From Planctomycetia bacterium (GTDB lineage Bacteria; Planctomycetota; Planctomycetia; Pirellulales; UBA1268): DNA of 5,630 nt. The first letter of the stretch is position 1, and every line of letters begins with the position of its first letter. The position numbers were made by a program, and so were the translations under genes. Below the pieces are notes generated by a model. The model was not told the origin of the DNA, did no database searches, and saw nothing but the letters and a program-made list of their open reading frames with translations. The stretch spans positions 1 to 5,630 of the forward strand of contig RFPF01000206.1 of assembly GCA_009926295.1 (NCBI GenBank), in the 5' to 3' direction. This document shows, in pieces, positions 1-5,630 of this stretch.

Positions 1-1
1 C

Positions 2-94
2 TACCGGGGTGAGCTCGAATGCCGACAACTCGCCGGCCGGATCGCCCGCGAGGGGGCGGTGACGGTGCGGTCCCGGGCCGCGGCGGAGCGCTGA
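2..94 (+). CDS. C-terminal end of an unidentified upstream gene (partial)
   Basis: An open frame runs from the left edge to a TGA at 92-94 and gives 30 residues, ending in ...TVRSRAAAER. G or C fills 26 of its 30 third codon positions. That is higher than in the competing frame over the same bases (18 of 25 from 19 to 93), so this is the more likely coding frame. Its stop codon overlaps the ATG of the phosphodiesterase by one base (TGATG), a typical sign of two genes in one operon with coupled translation. The tail is too short to assign to a family. If the next gene belongs to an ebo-type cluster, this could be another member of it, but the residues do not show that. Confidence 0.5.
   Translation, partial: YRGELECRQLAGRIAREGAVTVRSRAAAER
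85..88 (+). promoter_or_regulatory. Ribosome binding site GGAG for the phosphodiesterase
   Basis: GGAG lies 5 bases before the ATG at 94, inside the last codons of the upstream gene. It supports the start at 94 over the in-frame ATG at 19. Starting at 19 would add 25 Arg/Gly/Pro-rich residues unlike anything in the family. Confidence 0.55.
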
Positions 95-1455
95 TGCCAG
101 CCACGCCGCACGTCCTCGTGCTCTCCGTCCCAGGGCTGCGGGCCGAAGACCTCGGCCGGATGCCCGGGCTGGCGTCGATCGGCGCCACGGGTCTCCACGT
201 GCCGCTCGCCCCGTGCCTGCCGGCGGTCACCTGCCCGGTGCAGGCGACGCTCACGACGGGCGTTGCACCGGCGATCCACGGCGTGGTCGCGAACGGTCTG
301 TTCGACCGCCGGTCGCGACACCTCGAGATGTGGATCAGCCCCGACGGCATCCACCGGGCGCCACGTTTCTGGGACCGGCTCAAGGCGGCCCGGCCCGACC
401 TGCGGACCGCCGCCTGGTTCCTCCTGCAGTCGAAGCACGCCACCGCGGATCTGGTCTGCCTGCCCGCGCCGAAACACAACCCCGACGGCAGTGAGACGAT
501 GTGGTGCCACACGCGGCCCGAGGGCCTGTACGAAAGGCTGCGCGAGCGGCTCGGCGAGTTCCCGCTGCACAGATTCTGGGGGCCGGCCGCGGGGATCGAA
601 TCGTCGCGGTGGATCGCCCGCAGCTTCCTCGAGGCGGCGGCGGCAGGGCCGCCCCACGCGGCGTGCGTCTACCTTCCGCATCTCGACTACGCCGCCCAGC
701 GCACCGGCCCCGACAGCCCCGCCGCACTGGCGGCCTGCGGCGAACTCGACGCGGAGATCGCTGCGCTGGTCGACGGCTACGCCGCGCTCGTCGGCCGTGA
801 CCTCCTCACCGTGCTGGTGGTCGGGGAATACCGGATTCGGCCGGTATCGCACACGATGTTCCCGAACCGCATCCTGCGCGAGGCCGGGCTGCTGGAGGTC
901 GTCGACGACGGGGGCGAACGACTCGACATCGCCGCCAGCCGGGCCTGGGCGCTGGCCGATCACCAGGTGGGGCACGTCTACCTCCGCCCCGGCACGGACC
1001 GCGTGCCGGTGGCGGAGGTCGCGGCGTTGTTCAGGGGGCGGGCCGGGGTGAGCGCGGTGCTCTCGGGCGACGAACTGGTCGCGGCGGGACTCTCCGCGAC
1101 TCCCGTGCCCGGCCCGGAGAGCCGGTGCGGAGACGTCGTCGTGATCAGCGCTCCCGACAGCTGGCAGGCGTACCCCTACTGGCTCGACGACGCCCGCGCC
1201 CCCGGGTTTGCCCGCTCGATCGACATCCACCGCAAGCCGGGCTACGACCCGCTCGAACTGCATCTCGACCGCACGCAACTCCCGCGGATCGTCATCCCGC
1301 TCGACACCTCACTCGTGAAGGGCTCGCACGGCGCCCTCGACCCGGCCGCCCCGCACGAGACGATCCTCGTCGTCTCGCGACCGGGCGTCGTCTCGGGTCC
1401 GCTCGCGATGCACGACATCGCCGGCGTGATTCTCGACCTGTTTGGCGTCGCTTGA
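94..1455 (+). CDS. Alkaline-phosphatase-superfamily phosphodiesterase / nucleotide pyrophosphatase, ebo-cluster type
   Basis: The 453-residue protein is a type I phosphodiesterase/nucleotide pyrophosphatase of the alkaline phosphatase superfamily, a metal-dependent hydrolase of phosphoesters. Visible landmarks are an N-terminal strand and loop LSVPGL (10-15), the probable nucleophile Thr46 in PAVTCPVQATLTTG, HLDY (196-199) followed by QRTGPD, GEY (244-246) with PVSH (250-253), ADHQVGH (288-294), a WLDDARAP/DIHRKPGYDP block, and the last metal-site histidine His412 in KGSHG. These match my recollection of the phosphodiesterase in the ebo (EDB) cluster, which is linked to metabolite export or assembly. 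The substrate is unknown. Ser11 stands where many superfamily members have a metal-binding Asp; I recall Asn in ebo relatives. There is no signal peptide, so it is probably cytoplasmic. The one-base overlap with the preceding gene suggests an operon. The superfamily call is firm, and the ebo-type call is from memory. Confidence 0.9.
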   Translation: MPATPHVLVLSVPGLRAEDLGRMPGLASIGATGLHVPLAPCLPAVTCPVQATLTTGVAPAIHGVVANGLFDRRSRHLEMWISPDGIHRAPRFWDRLKAARPDLRTAAWFLLQSKHATADLVCLPAPKHNPDGSETMWCHTRPEGLYERLRERLGEFPLHRFWGPAAGIESSRWIARSFLEAAAAGPPHAACVYLPHLDYAAQRTGPDSPAALAACGELDAEIAALVDGYAALVGRDLLTVLVVGEYRIRPVSHTMFPNRILREAGLLEVVDDGGERLDIAASRAWALADHQVGHVYLRPGTDRVPVAEVAALFRGRAGVSAVLSGDELVAAGLSATPVPGPESRCGDVVVISAPDSWQAYPYWLDDARAPGFARSIDIHRKPGYDPLELHLDRTQLPRIVIPLDTSLVKGSHGALDPAAPHETILVVSRPGVVSGPLAMHDIAGVILDLFGVA

Positions 1456-1463
1456 ATCCGAGC

Positions 1464-3032
1464 CTATTTCTTCGCCGCGGGTTTGTCGTCGAGATTCGCG
1501 GCGAGTTGCTCGGGCGTCACGCCTGAAGCCACGCCGGCGGCGGGCACTTCCAGCCCGCTCGTCCACACCAGCGCGTTGAGCATGAGCCGCCGGAAGTCGT
1601 CGTTCTCCCAATTCTTGTGGAAATGCGCGCCGGTGCAGCCGAAGCCACGGCCACCTGCGGGCCGCTCGTAGGCCCACGCGAGCACCTCCCGGGAGCCTTT
1701 TCCCGCGCGGACCGCAGGGTTGTTGCTGTGTGGGCCGTCGGGACGTTCCCGCGTCGCGTCCGGAGGAACGGCCGACAGGATGGGCGTCAGCCCCGCGGCG
1801 GACTCCTGAAAACGCATGTGGTAGTACCACTCGTCCTGCGTCTCGAACGGCTTCACGCCCCTCGTGACCGGATGCCCCTGTGCGAGCTGCGTCTGCGAGA
1901 GCATCCAATGCGGGTTCACCGACCAGTGGGGCTCGAAGTAGCCTCCCATCCACGCGAGGAACTCCGGGCCGCCCTTCTCCTTGGGCACCTCCACGGCATA
2001 GTGCAGGCAGGCGATCCCGACGCCCCGCTTCGCGAGCGCGTCGACCTGGGCGAGTCGATTGCTCTGCACCACCGGATGGTTGCCGCCGCCGTCGGCGAAA
2101 AAGAAGATCGCATCCGCGTTGTCGAACGCGGTCGGATCGGCCGGCCAGCCCCCCGTGTAGACGGCCGTCACCAGCGGCAGGCCCGCGGCGTCGAGGCACT
2201 GCTCGAGCAGCATCGTCCCCGCCCGGTGCTCGTGCTGCCCCGGTGGATGGCTCGGCCTCCCGGCCACCATCACCAGTTTTCTGCGGCCATCGGCGAGCCT
2301 GAGACGCTTGAGATGGATGTCCTTGAACTCCACCTTCATCGGCGGCCCTTGATGCACCTGCAGGGCCAGGATGCCCTCGAGCGCCCGCTTTCCCTCCTGC
2401 TCATCGACCGTCTCCGACATGAGCTGACCGTTGATGAAGTGCTGGAGCGTGGGGCCACGGGCGACGATCCGCAGTTCGTTCCAGTCACCCGGCTTGATCG
2501 CCTTCTGCAGTTCTTCGGGGGTCCCGATCGGCTCGCCCGGGGTCTTCGCGCCGTCGGCTCCGATCTTCATGCGCTGGCCCCGCAGCGTGAGGATGCCACG
2601 GCCACGCTCCTCGTAGAGGATTCCGGAGTATTTCGTGCCCGACTCGAAATCCCCCTGGTAGCCACCGACGACGAACGGACCGACGTCCGTGAATTCCCGG
2701 CTGCGATACTGGACGCCGCTGTTGCCGCCGGTCAGCCGGAAGGACAGCCGAAGCTCGAAGTCGTCGAGCTGCCCCTGCCGCCAGATCAGGAACGTGTTCG
2801 CCTTGATCGGCTTTTCGGCAGTCGTCTGCCCGACGATCGCCCCATCCTCGACCCGCCAGATCTCCGGATTCCCCTCCCATCCGTCGAGCGTCTTCCCGTC
2901 GAAGATCGGGACGAACCCCGCGTCGTCACCGACCGCCGGCCCGGTCGTCATCGCCAATGCGGCCAGGAGCATGCCTGCGAGCAGGACGGGACGGGAAAGG
3001 GCGGCCGCCGGCAACCCACGAGAATGTTTCAC
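1464..3032 (-). CDS. Secreted fusion: 3-keto-disaccharide hydrolase (DUF1080) domain + ThuA-like domain
   Basis: The 522-residue protein starts at a GTG, with GGAGG 8 bases upstream. This start gives a proper signal peptide: basic MKHSR, a hydrophobic core about 15-30, and probable cleavage near AVG-DDA (33-38). The next in-frame ATG (residue 21) would remove the basic end. Residues about 38-243 form a DUF1080/3-keto-disaccharide hydrolase domain: FDGKTLDGW (44-52), GGNSGVQYRSRE, GYQGDF, YSGILYEERGRGIL, and the closing strand VEFKDIHLKRL. Residues about 252-492 form a ThuA-like, glutamine-amidotransferase-fold domain: VAGRPSHPPGQHEH, FFFADGGGNHP, CLHYAVE (342-348), GGYFEPHWSVNPHW, GAHFHKNWEND. 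The tail is short and Lys/Ala-rich. The family is tied to sugar catabolism through 3-keto intermediates, and ThuA is a trehalose-utilisation protein. The substrate here is unknown, and the site of action is inferred to be extracytoplasmic. It is the last gene of the minus-strand block and converges on the phosphodiesterase. Confidence 0.93.
   Translation of the reverse strand: MKHSRGLPAAALSRPVLLAGMLLAALAMTTGPAVGDDAGFVPIFDGKTLDGWEGNPEIWRVEDGAIVGQTTAEKPIKANTFLIWRQGQLDDFELRLSFRLTGGNSGVQYRSREFTDVGPFVVGGYQGDFESGTKYSGILYEERGRGILTLRGQRMKIGADGAKTPGEPIGTPEELQKAIKPGDWNELRIVARGPTLQHFINGQLMSETVDEQEGKRALEGILALQVHQGPPMKVEFKDIHLKRLRLADGRRKLVMVAGRPSHPPGQHEHRAGTMLLEQCLDAAGLPLVTAVYTGGWPADPTAFDNADAIFFFADGGGNHPVVQSNRLAQVDALAKRGVGIACLHYAVEVPKEKGGPEFLAWMGGYFEPHWSVNPHWMLSQTQLAQGHPVTRGVKPFETQDEWYYHMRFQESAAGLTPILSAVPPDATRERPDGPHSNNPAVRAGKGSREVLAWAYERPAGGRGFGCTGAHFHKNWENDDFRRLMLNALVWTSGLEVPAAGVASGVTPEQLAANLDDKPAAKK
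1472..1504. other. 8-bp inverted repeat at the convergent gene ends
   Basis: TCGCCGCG (1472-1479) and CGCGGCGA (1497-1504) can pair as a perfect 8-bp stem around a 17-base loop. It lies just after the phosphodiesterase stop and inside the last codons of the ThuA fusion. Neither side is followed by a T-run, so it does not meet the usual form of an intrinsic terminator. In DNA this rich in G+C it may be chance. Confidence 0.25.
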
Positions 3033-3040
3033 GACATCGG

Positions 3041-3045
3041 CCTCC
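3041..3045 (-). promoter_or_regulatory. Ribosome binding site GGAGG deciding the GTG start of the ThuA fusion
   Basis: On the minus strand GGAGG stands 8 bases before GTG (3032-3030), the usual spacing. An out-of-frame ATG-TCG-TGA (3037-3029) lies between them, only 3 bases after GGAGG, and its stop overlaps the GTG. The in-frame GTG, which begins a good signal peptide, is therefore the best start. Confidence 0.7.
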
Positions 3046-3094
3046 GGGAGACGGGGATGCCGTTCCGGAAGCACGCTGCCCGGCGACGGCAGTC

Positions 3095-4564
3095 TCAGTA
3101 TGCCACGCCGCGCTCGGGGCCGGGAGCCTTCATCCCGCCGATCGGGGGCAGGCGGTTGGCGTCGAGAATCTGCCGGTCGAGGCCCATCATGTCGAGGAAG
3201 CCGTCGATGCCGACGACCCGGAGGCCGAGACGCCTCGCCTCCTTGATCTGCTTGTCGCGGCGAGCGTCGTCGGCAGCCCGCCAGCCGGCGGCCCGTTCCA
3301 GCACGCCGCCCGGCGACCGCGGCGGCCCGGCATCGATCACCAGCGTCGTGGTCGACGACACAGACTGCTCCAGACGGCCGCCGATCCGCTCGACGAGTTC
3401 CTGAAGCCGGTCGAGGTCCTGCTTTGGCTCCGCGTCGAGCTGCACGAACCCGACCACGACCGCCTCGAACGTCCCGTGCGGCGACCACAGGCTCGTCGCC
3501 ACGCGATCGCCGGGCAGGATCGGATTGCCGACCGCGTCGGAGCGGATCCGGGCCCGGGCCAGCGATCCGCTCTCCACCGCCACGACCTCCACGACGGCCT
3601 TGTTGTCGCCCGCCTGCGGCCGTTCGTTGCCTGGGTCGTAGACCCGCATCACGAGGCCGGTTCGGAGGCCGCCCGTCGATCCGACGTCGATCAGCACGGT
3701 GCGGTCGAGCTCGTTCACCGAGATGATGCGGCCATCGAAGCCGTCGACTCGATCGTCGGCCGGCGTCGCGGCGAACACCGTGTCCTGCAGCTTCGCATCC
3801 GCCACCCGGAGGTCGCCGAGGATCTCGTTCTGCCGCGCGATCCGCTTCGCACTGTCGCGCAGTTCCTCGAACAGGAGGGCGACGCGCCCCTCGGGGGGCT
3901 GGGTCTTGAACCGCGCCTGCCGTGGCGGCGAAAGCAGATCCTCACCCTTGGCGATCTCCTTGTCGAGGAGGTCGAGGCGCTCCGCGCGAGCGAACGCCTT
4001 CTGCTGCTCCTCGGTGAGCGTCTTGGATCGCGTCTCGTGCTCCTCCCTCCGGGCGTCGAAGTCCTTCTTCAACGCGGCGGCCTCCGCCTCCTTCGCGTTT
4101 TTCTGGGCCTCCAGTTCCTGGTGCCTTTTTTCGGCGGCGGCGACCGCGTCGGCCTTCTCCTTCTCGAGCTGGGCCTTCGTCGCGTTCAGCGACTTGAGAT
4201 CCTTGTCCTTGGCCTCGTTCGACTCGAGGAGCCATTCACTGAACGTGCGATACGACTTCGAATCCTTGTTGAAGTCCTCGTGGTTCTTCTCGAAGATCGC
4301 GTTGACGTCCTCCTCGATGTCGGCGACCGACTTCTCCTCCGGGAACCCGAGAATCTGTTTCAGCTTGTTCTTGTCCGCCTCGGCCGCCTCGAGTTCCTTC
4401 TTGGCCTTGGTGGTTTCCACGCCGGCGGCCTGGGCGACCGCCTCGGCGTCGAACTTCTGCCGGAAGAAGAGATACGTCGTGACCGCGAGCACGAACGTCA
4501 ACATCACGAACACGATGAGCGCGATGCTCAGCGACTGCACGACGGTGGCGCGGGAAGCGGCCAT
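3095..4564 (-). CDS. Membrane-anchored coiled-coil protein with BRCT-like C-terminal region (hypothetical)
   Basis: I do not recognise a named family for this 489-residue protein. Residues about 12-34 form one transmembrane helix with no cleavage site, so it is probably an anchor. Residues 40-70 and about 115-207 are charged Lys/Glu/Ala heptad stretches typical of coiled coils. Residues about 272-360 look like a small beta-rich module (DGRIISV, LIDVGSTGGLRTG, then NPILPGDRV). Residues about 365-461 resemble a BRCT domain: VVVGFV, GGRLEQSVSSTTTLVI (395-410), then KEARRLGLRVVGIDGFL (441-457), with about 27 extra residues between. The ATG is the only usable start, because an in-frame TGA, the stop of the preceding gene, lies 33 bases upstream with no GTG or TTG between. 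No Shine-Dalgarno site is visible. Similar anchored coiled-coil proteins are common in planctomycetes and often mislabelled Smc-like. The function is unknown, and the neighbours suggest no obvious role. Confidence 0.85.
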   Translation of the reverse strand: MAASRATVVQSLSIALIVFVMLTFVLAVTTYLFFRQKFDAEAVAQAAGVETTKAKKELEAAEADKNKLKQILGFPEEKSVADIEEDVNAIFEKNHEDFNKDSKSYRTFSEWLLESNEAKDKDLKSLNATKAQLEKEKADAVAAAEKRHQELEAQKNAKEAEAAALKKDFDARREEHETRSKTLTEEQQKAFARAERLDLLDKEIAKGEDLLSPPRQARFKTQPPEGRVALLFEELRDSAKRIARQNEILGDLRVADAKLQDTVFAATPADDRVDGFDGRIISVNELDRTVLIDVGSTGGLRTGLVMRVYDPGNERPQAGDNKAVVEVVAVESGSLARARIRSDAVGNPILPGDRVATSLWSPHGTFEAVVVGFVQLDAEPKQDLDRLQELVERIGGRLEQSVSSTTTLVIDAGPPRSPGGVLERAAGWRAADDARRDKQIKEARRLGLRVVGIDGFLDMMGLDRQILDANRLPPIGGMKAPGPERGVAY

Positions 4565-4597
4565 GATAGGTGTATCGACGGCAAACGCCGCCGAGAT

Positions 4598-5630
4598 TCA
4601 CGCCCCTGCCGATTTGGGAAACTGGAGCAGCGGGGTTGCCTGGGCGACCAGCGACTCCCAGGCGAGCGACCGACCGGAGGCCGACACGAGCCTTCCCATG
4701 ATCGCGACGAGCGTGCCGCGGACGAGGAGGGCGGTGTCGTCCATCGCCCGGCCGGAACGGATGCCCGCCAGAAAATGATCCATGGTGGCCTGATACCGGC
4801 GGCCGTCGCCCGAGAGCCGGAGTTCGCAGCTGCCGCCGCTCCCGACCACCGTCTCGCGCCCCGCGCCCCGGCCCGCGACCGCCTGCAGGGCGACGATCTC
4901 CGCGCCGTCGGCGAAGCGATACCGCACGGCATGGTCCGCCGACCGGGTGCCACGCAGCGGTTCGGCGCCGACGGGCTCTCGGTCACCGAGCACCCACAGC
5001 GCGCGGTCGAGGGCGTGGATGCGACGCTCGACGAACGCTCCGCCCGACAGGCCGTCGTCCGCGATCCAGTTTCGCAGGCGGGCCTCCGCGGCGGTCCACT
5101 GTGGTTGCACCGGCACGTGCCAGGGGTCATCGAGCACCACCTGCACTTCGACCCGTCGCGGTGTTCCAACCGCGCCGGTCCGGAGGTGATCGATCGCAGC
5201 CACGAGCGTCGCGTCGCGCCGGGCATGAAGCCCGCTGGCGACCGACCGGCCTCCGCTTCGGGCCGCGGCGAAGGCGTCCGCGACCGCGAGCAGCCCGACG
5301 ACGTCGATGGCGGCCGGCGTCTCGCAGAAGATGTGGAGTCCGGCGGTCGCGGCAGCCGCGACGTGGAGCGGCCGCAGATGCGGCGGGGCCGCGATCAGCA
5401 CGGCGTCGATCCCCGACTCGCACACGCGGCGATAGGCCTCGGGGCCGGTCCAACGGTGAGCCCGTGGGCAGTCGAACTGTGCCCCGGCATCCCGTGAGAG
5501 CACGTGCGCGGCGGAGGCGACCTGGTCGGGAAACGCGTCGCCGAGCGCCACGATCCGCACGGCGGCGTCGGCCGCAGCCGCCTGGAGTGCCGCGCCCGTT
5601 CCGCGGCCGCCACAGCCGACGAGTCCGACG
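4598..5630 (-). CDS. Gfo/Idh/MocA-family oxidoreductase, N-terminus beyond the right edge (partial)
   Basis: The frame stays open to the right edge, giving 343 visible residues that begin inside the Rossmann fold. VGLVGCGGRGTG, the NAD(P)-binding glycine loop, starts at visible residue 1, so the GTG at 5560 is not the true start and little is missing unless there is a leader peptide. Next come DAVLIAAPPHLRP, the HIFCETP segment (Glu103-Thr104-Pro105), then GGAFVERRIHALDRALWVLG with Glu201, His205 and Asp208, and a C-terminal IRSG...AIMGRLVSASGRSLAW block typical of planctomycete members. The family oxidises or reduces sugars and cyclitols with NAD(P). The catalytic Lys of the EKP motif is Thr here (codon ACG, 5318-5320), while the Glu and His of the later catalytic motif remain, so activity may be altered. 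The gene ends 33 bases before the coiled-coil gene, probably in one transcript. The family is certain; the substrate is unknown. Confidence 0.92.
   Translation of the reverse strand, partial: VGLVGCGGRGTGAALQAAAADAAVRIVALGDAFPDQVASAAHVLSRDAGAQFDCPRAHRWTGPEAYRRVCESGIDAVLIAAPPHLRPLHVAAAATAGLHIFCETPAAIDVVGLLAVADAFAAARSGGRSVASGLHARRDATLVAAIDHLRTGAVGTPRRVEVQVVLDDPWHVPVQPQWTAAEARLRNWIADDGLSGGAFVERRIHALDRALWVLGDREPVGAEPLRGTRSADHAVRYRFADGAEIVALQAVAGRGAGRETVVGSGGSCELRLSGDGRRYQATMDHFLAGIRSGRAMDDTALLVRGTLVAIMGRLVSASGRSLAWESLVAQATPLLQFPKSAGA

Noticed and set aside
19..93. An earlier ATG at 19 for the phosphodiesterase
   Set aside because: The added 25 residues are low-complexity Arg/Gly/Pro, their third-position G+C is lower than that of the frame ending at 94, and GGAG is correctly placed for the ATG at 94.
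1..1278. A 425-codon open frame on the minus strand, opposite the phosphodiesterase
   Set aside because: It is the same codon-aligned antisense effect. The opposite strand carries all the phosphodiesterase family motifs.
3074..3094. A small hairpin (CTGCC/GGCAG) between the coiled-coil gene and the ThuA fusion
   Set aside because: It has only 5 paired bases and no T-run, and such pairs are expected by chance at this base composition. It does not support a terminator between the genes.
1617..3404. A 595-codon open frame on the plus strand, opposite the ThuA fusion
   Set aside because: It is codon-aligned antisense to a gene with two clear domains, and has no motifs of its own.
3033..3488. 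Upstream extension of the ThuA fusion reading frame to 3488
   Set aside because: It would overlap the coiled-coil gene by almost 400 bases, reads as Arg-rich shadow protein, and would bury the signal peptide. The GTG at 3032 has a well-placed ribosome site.
2957..5497. An 846-codon open frame on the plus strand, opposite three minus-strand genes
   Set aside because: It is exactly codon-aligned with the real genes on the other strand. It stays open because the sense codons TTA, CTA and TCA, which would read as stops in this frame, are nearly absent in such G+C-rich genes. Its product is Arg/Asp/Gly-rich with no recognisable domain.
5558..5560. GTG at 5560 as the start of the oxidoreductase
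   Set aside because: The in-frame bases to its right encode the nucleotide-binding loop VGLVGCGGRGTG, so the gene continues through the right edge.

Overview
The window is about two-thirds G+C and is almost entirely coding. The genes point to a planctomycete (phylum Planctomycetota). The evidence is a secreted fusion of a DUF1080/3-keto-disaccharide hydrolase domain with a ThuA-like domain, a Gfo/Idh/MocA oxidoreductase of the type expanded in that phylum, a membrane-anchored coiled-coil protein, and weak or absent Shine-Dalgarno sites at some starts. This placement comes from recognising families by eye, not from a database search.

Layout. Left block, plus strand: the last 30 codons of an unidentified gene (2-94) share one base, in the arrangement TGATG, with the start of an alkaline-phosphatase-superfamily phosphodiesterase (94-1455). 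That enzyme closely resembles the phosphodiesterase of the ebo/EDB metabolite cluster. Right block, minus strand, read from right to left: a Gfo/Idh/MocA oxidoreductase whose first residues lie beyond the right edge (4598-5630), a transmembrane/coiled-coil protein with a C-terminal BRCT-like region (3095-4564), and the secreted 3-keto-disaccharide hydrolase/ThuA fusion (1464-3032). The minus-strand genes are separated by 33 and 62 bases and could be one transcript. The two blocks converge, and their stop codons are only 8 bases apart. No non-coding stretch exceeds 62 bases. I saw no tRNA, rRNA, CRISPR, insertion sequence or convincing terminator.

How the genes may work together. In known trehalose/3-keto-sugar catabolism, a Gfo/Idh/MocA dehydrogenase (ThuB type) oxidises a sugar at C3, and ThuA-type and 3-keto-disaccharide hydrolase proteins act on the keto product. 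All three ingredients are on one strand here, two of them fused in one exported protein, which suggests a keto-sugar function. Against a simple reading, the oxidoreductase has Thr in place of the catalytic Lys of the family's EKP motif. The protein encoded between these two genes has no known role in sugar metabolism. Its BRCT-like tail on a membrane-anchored coiled coil is the most unusual item in the window.
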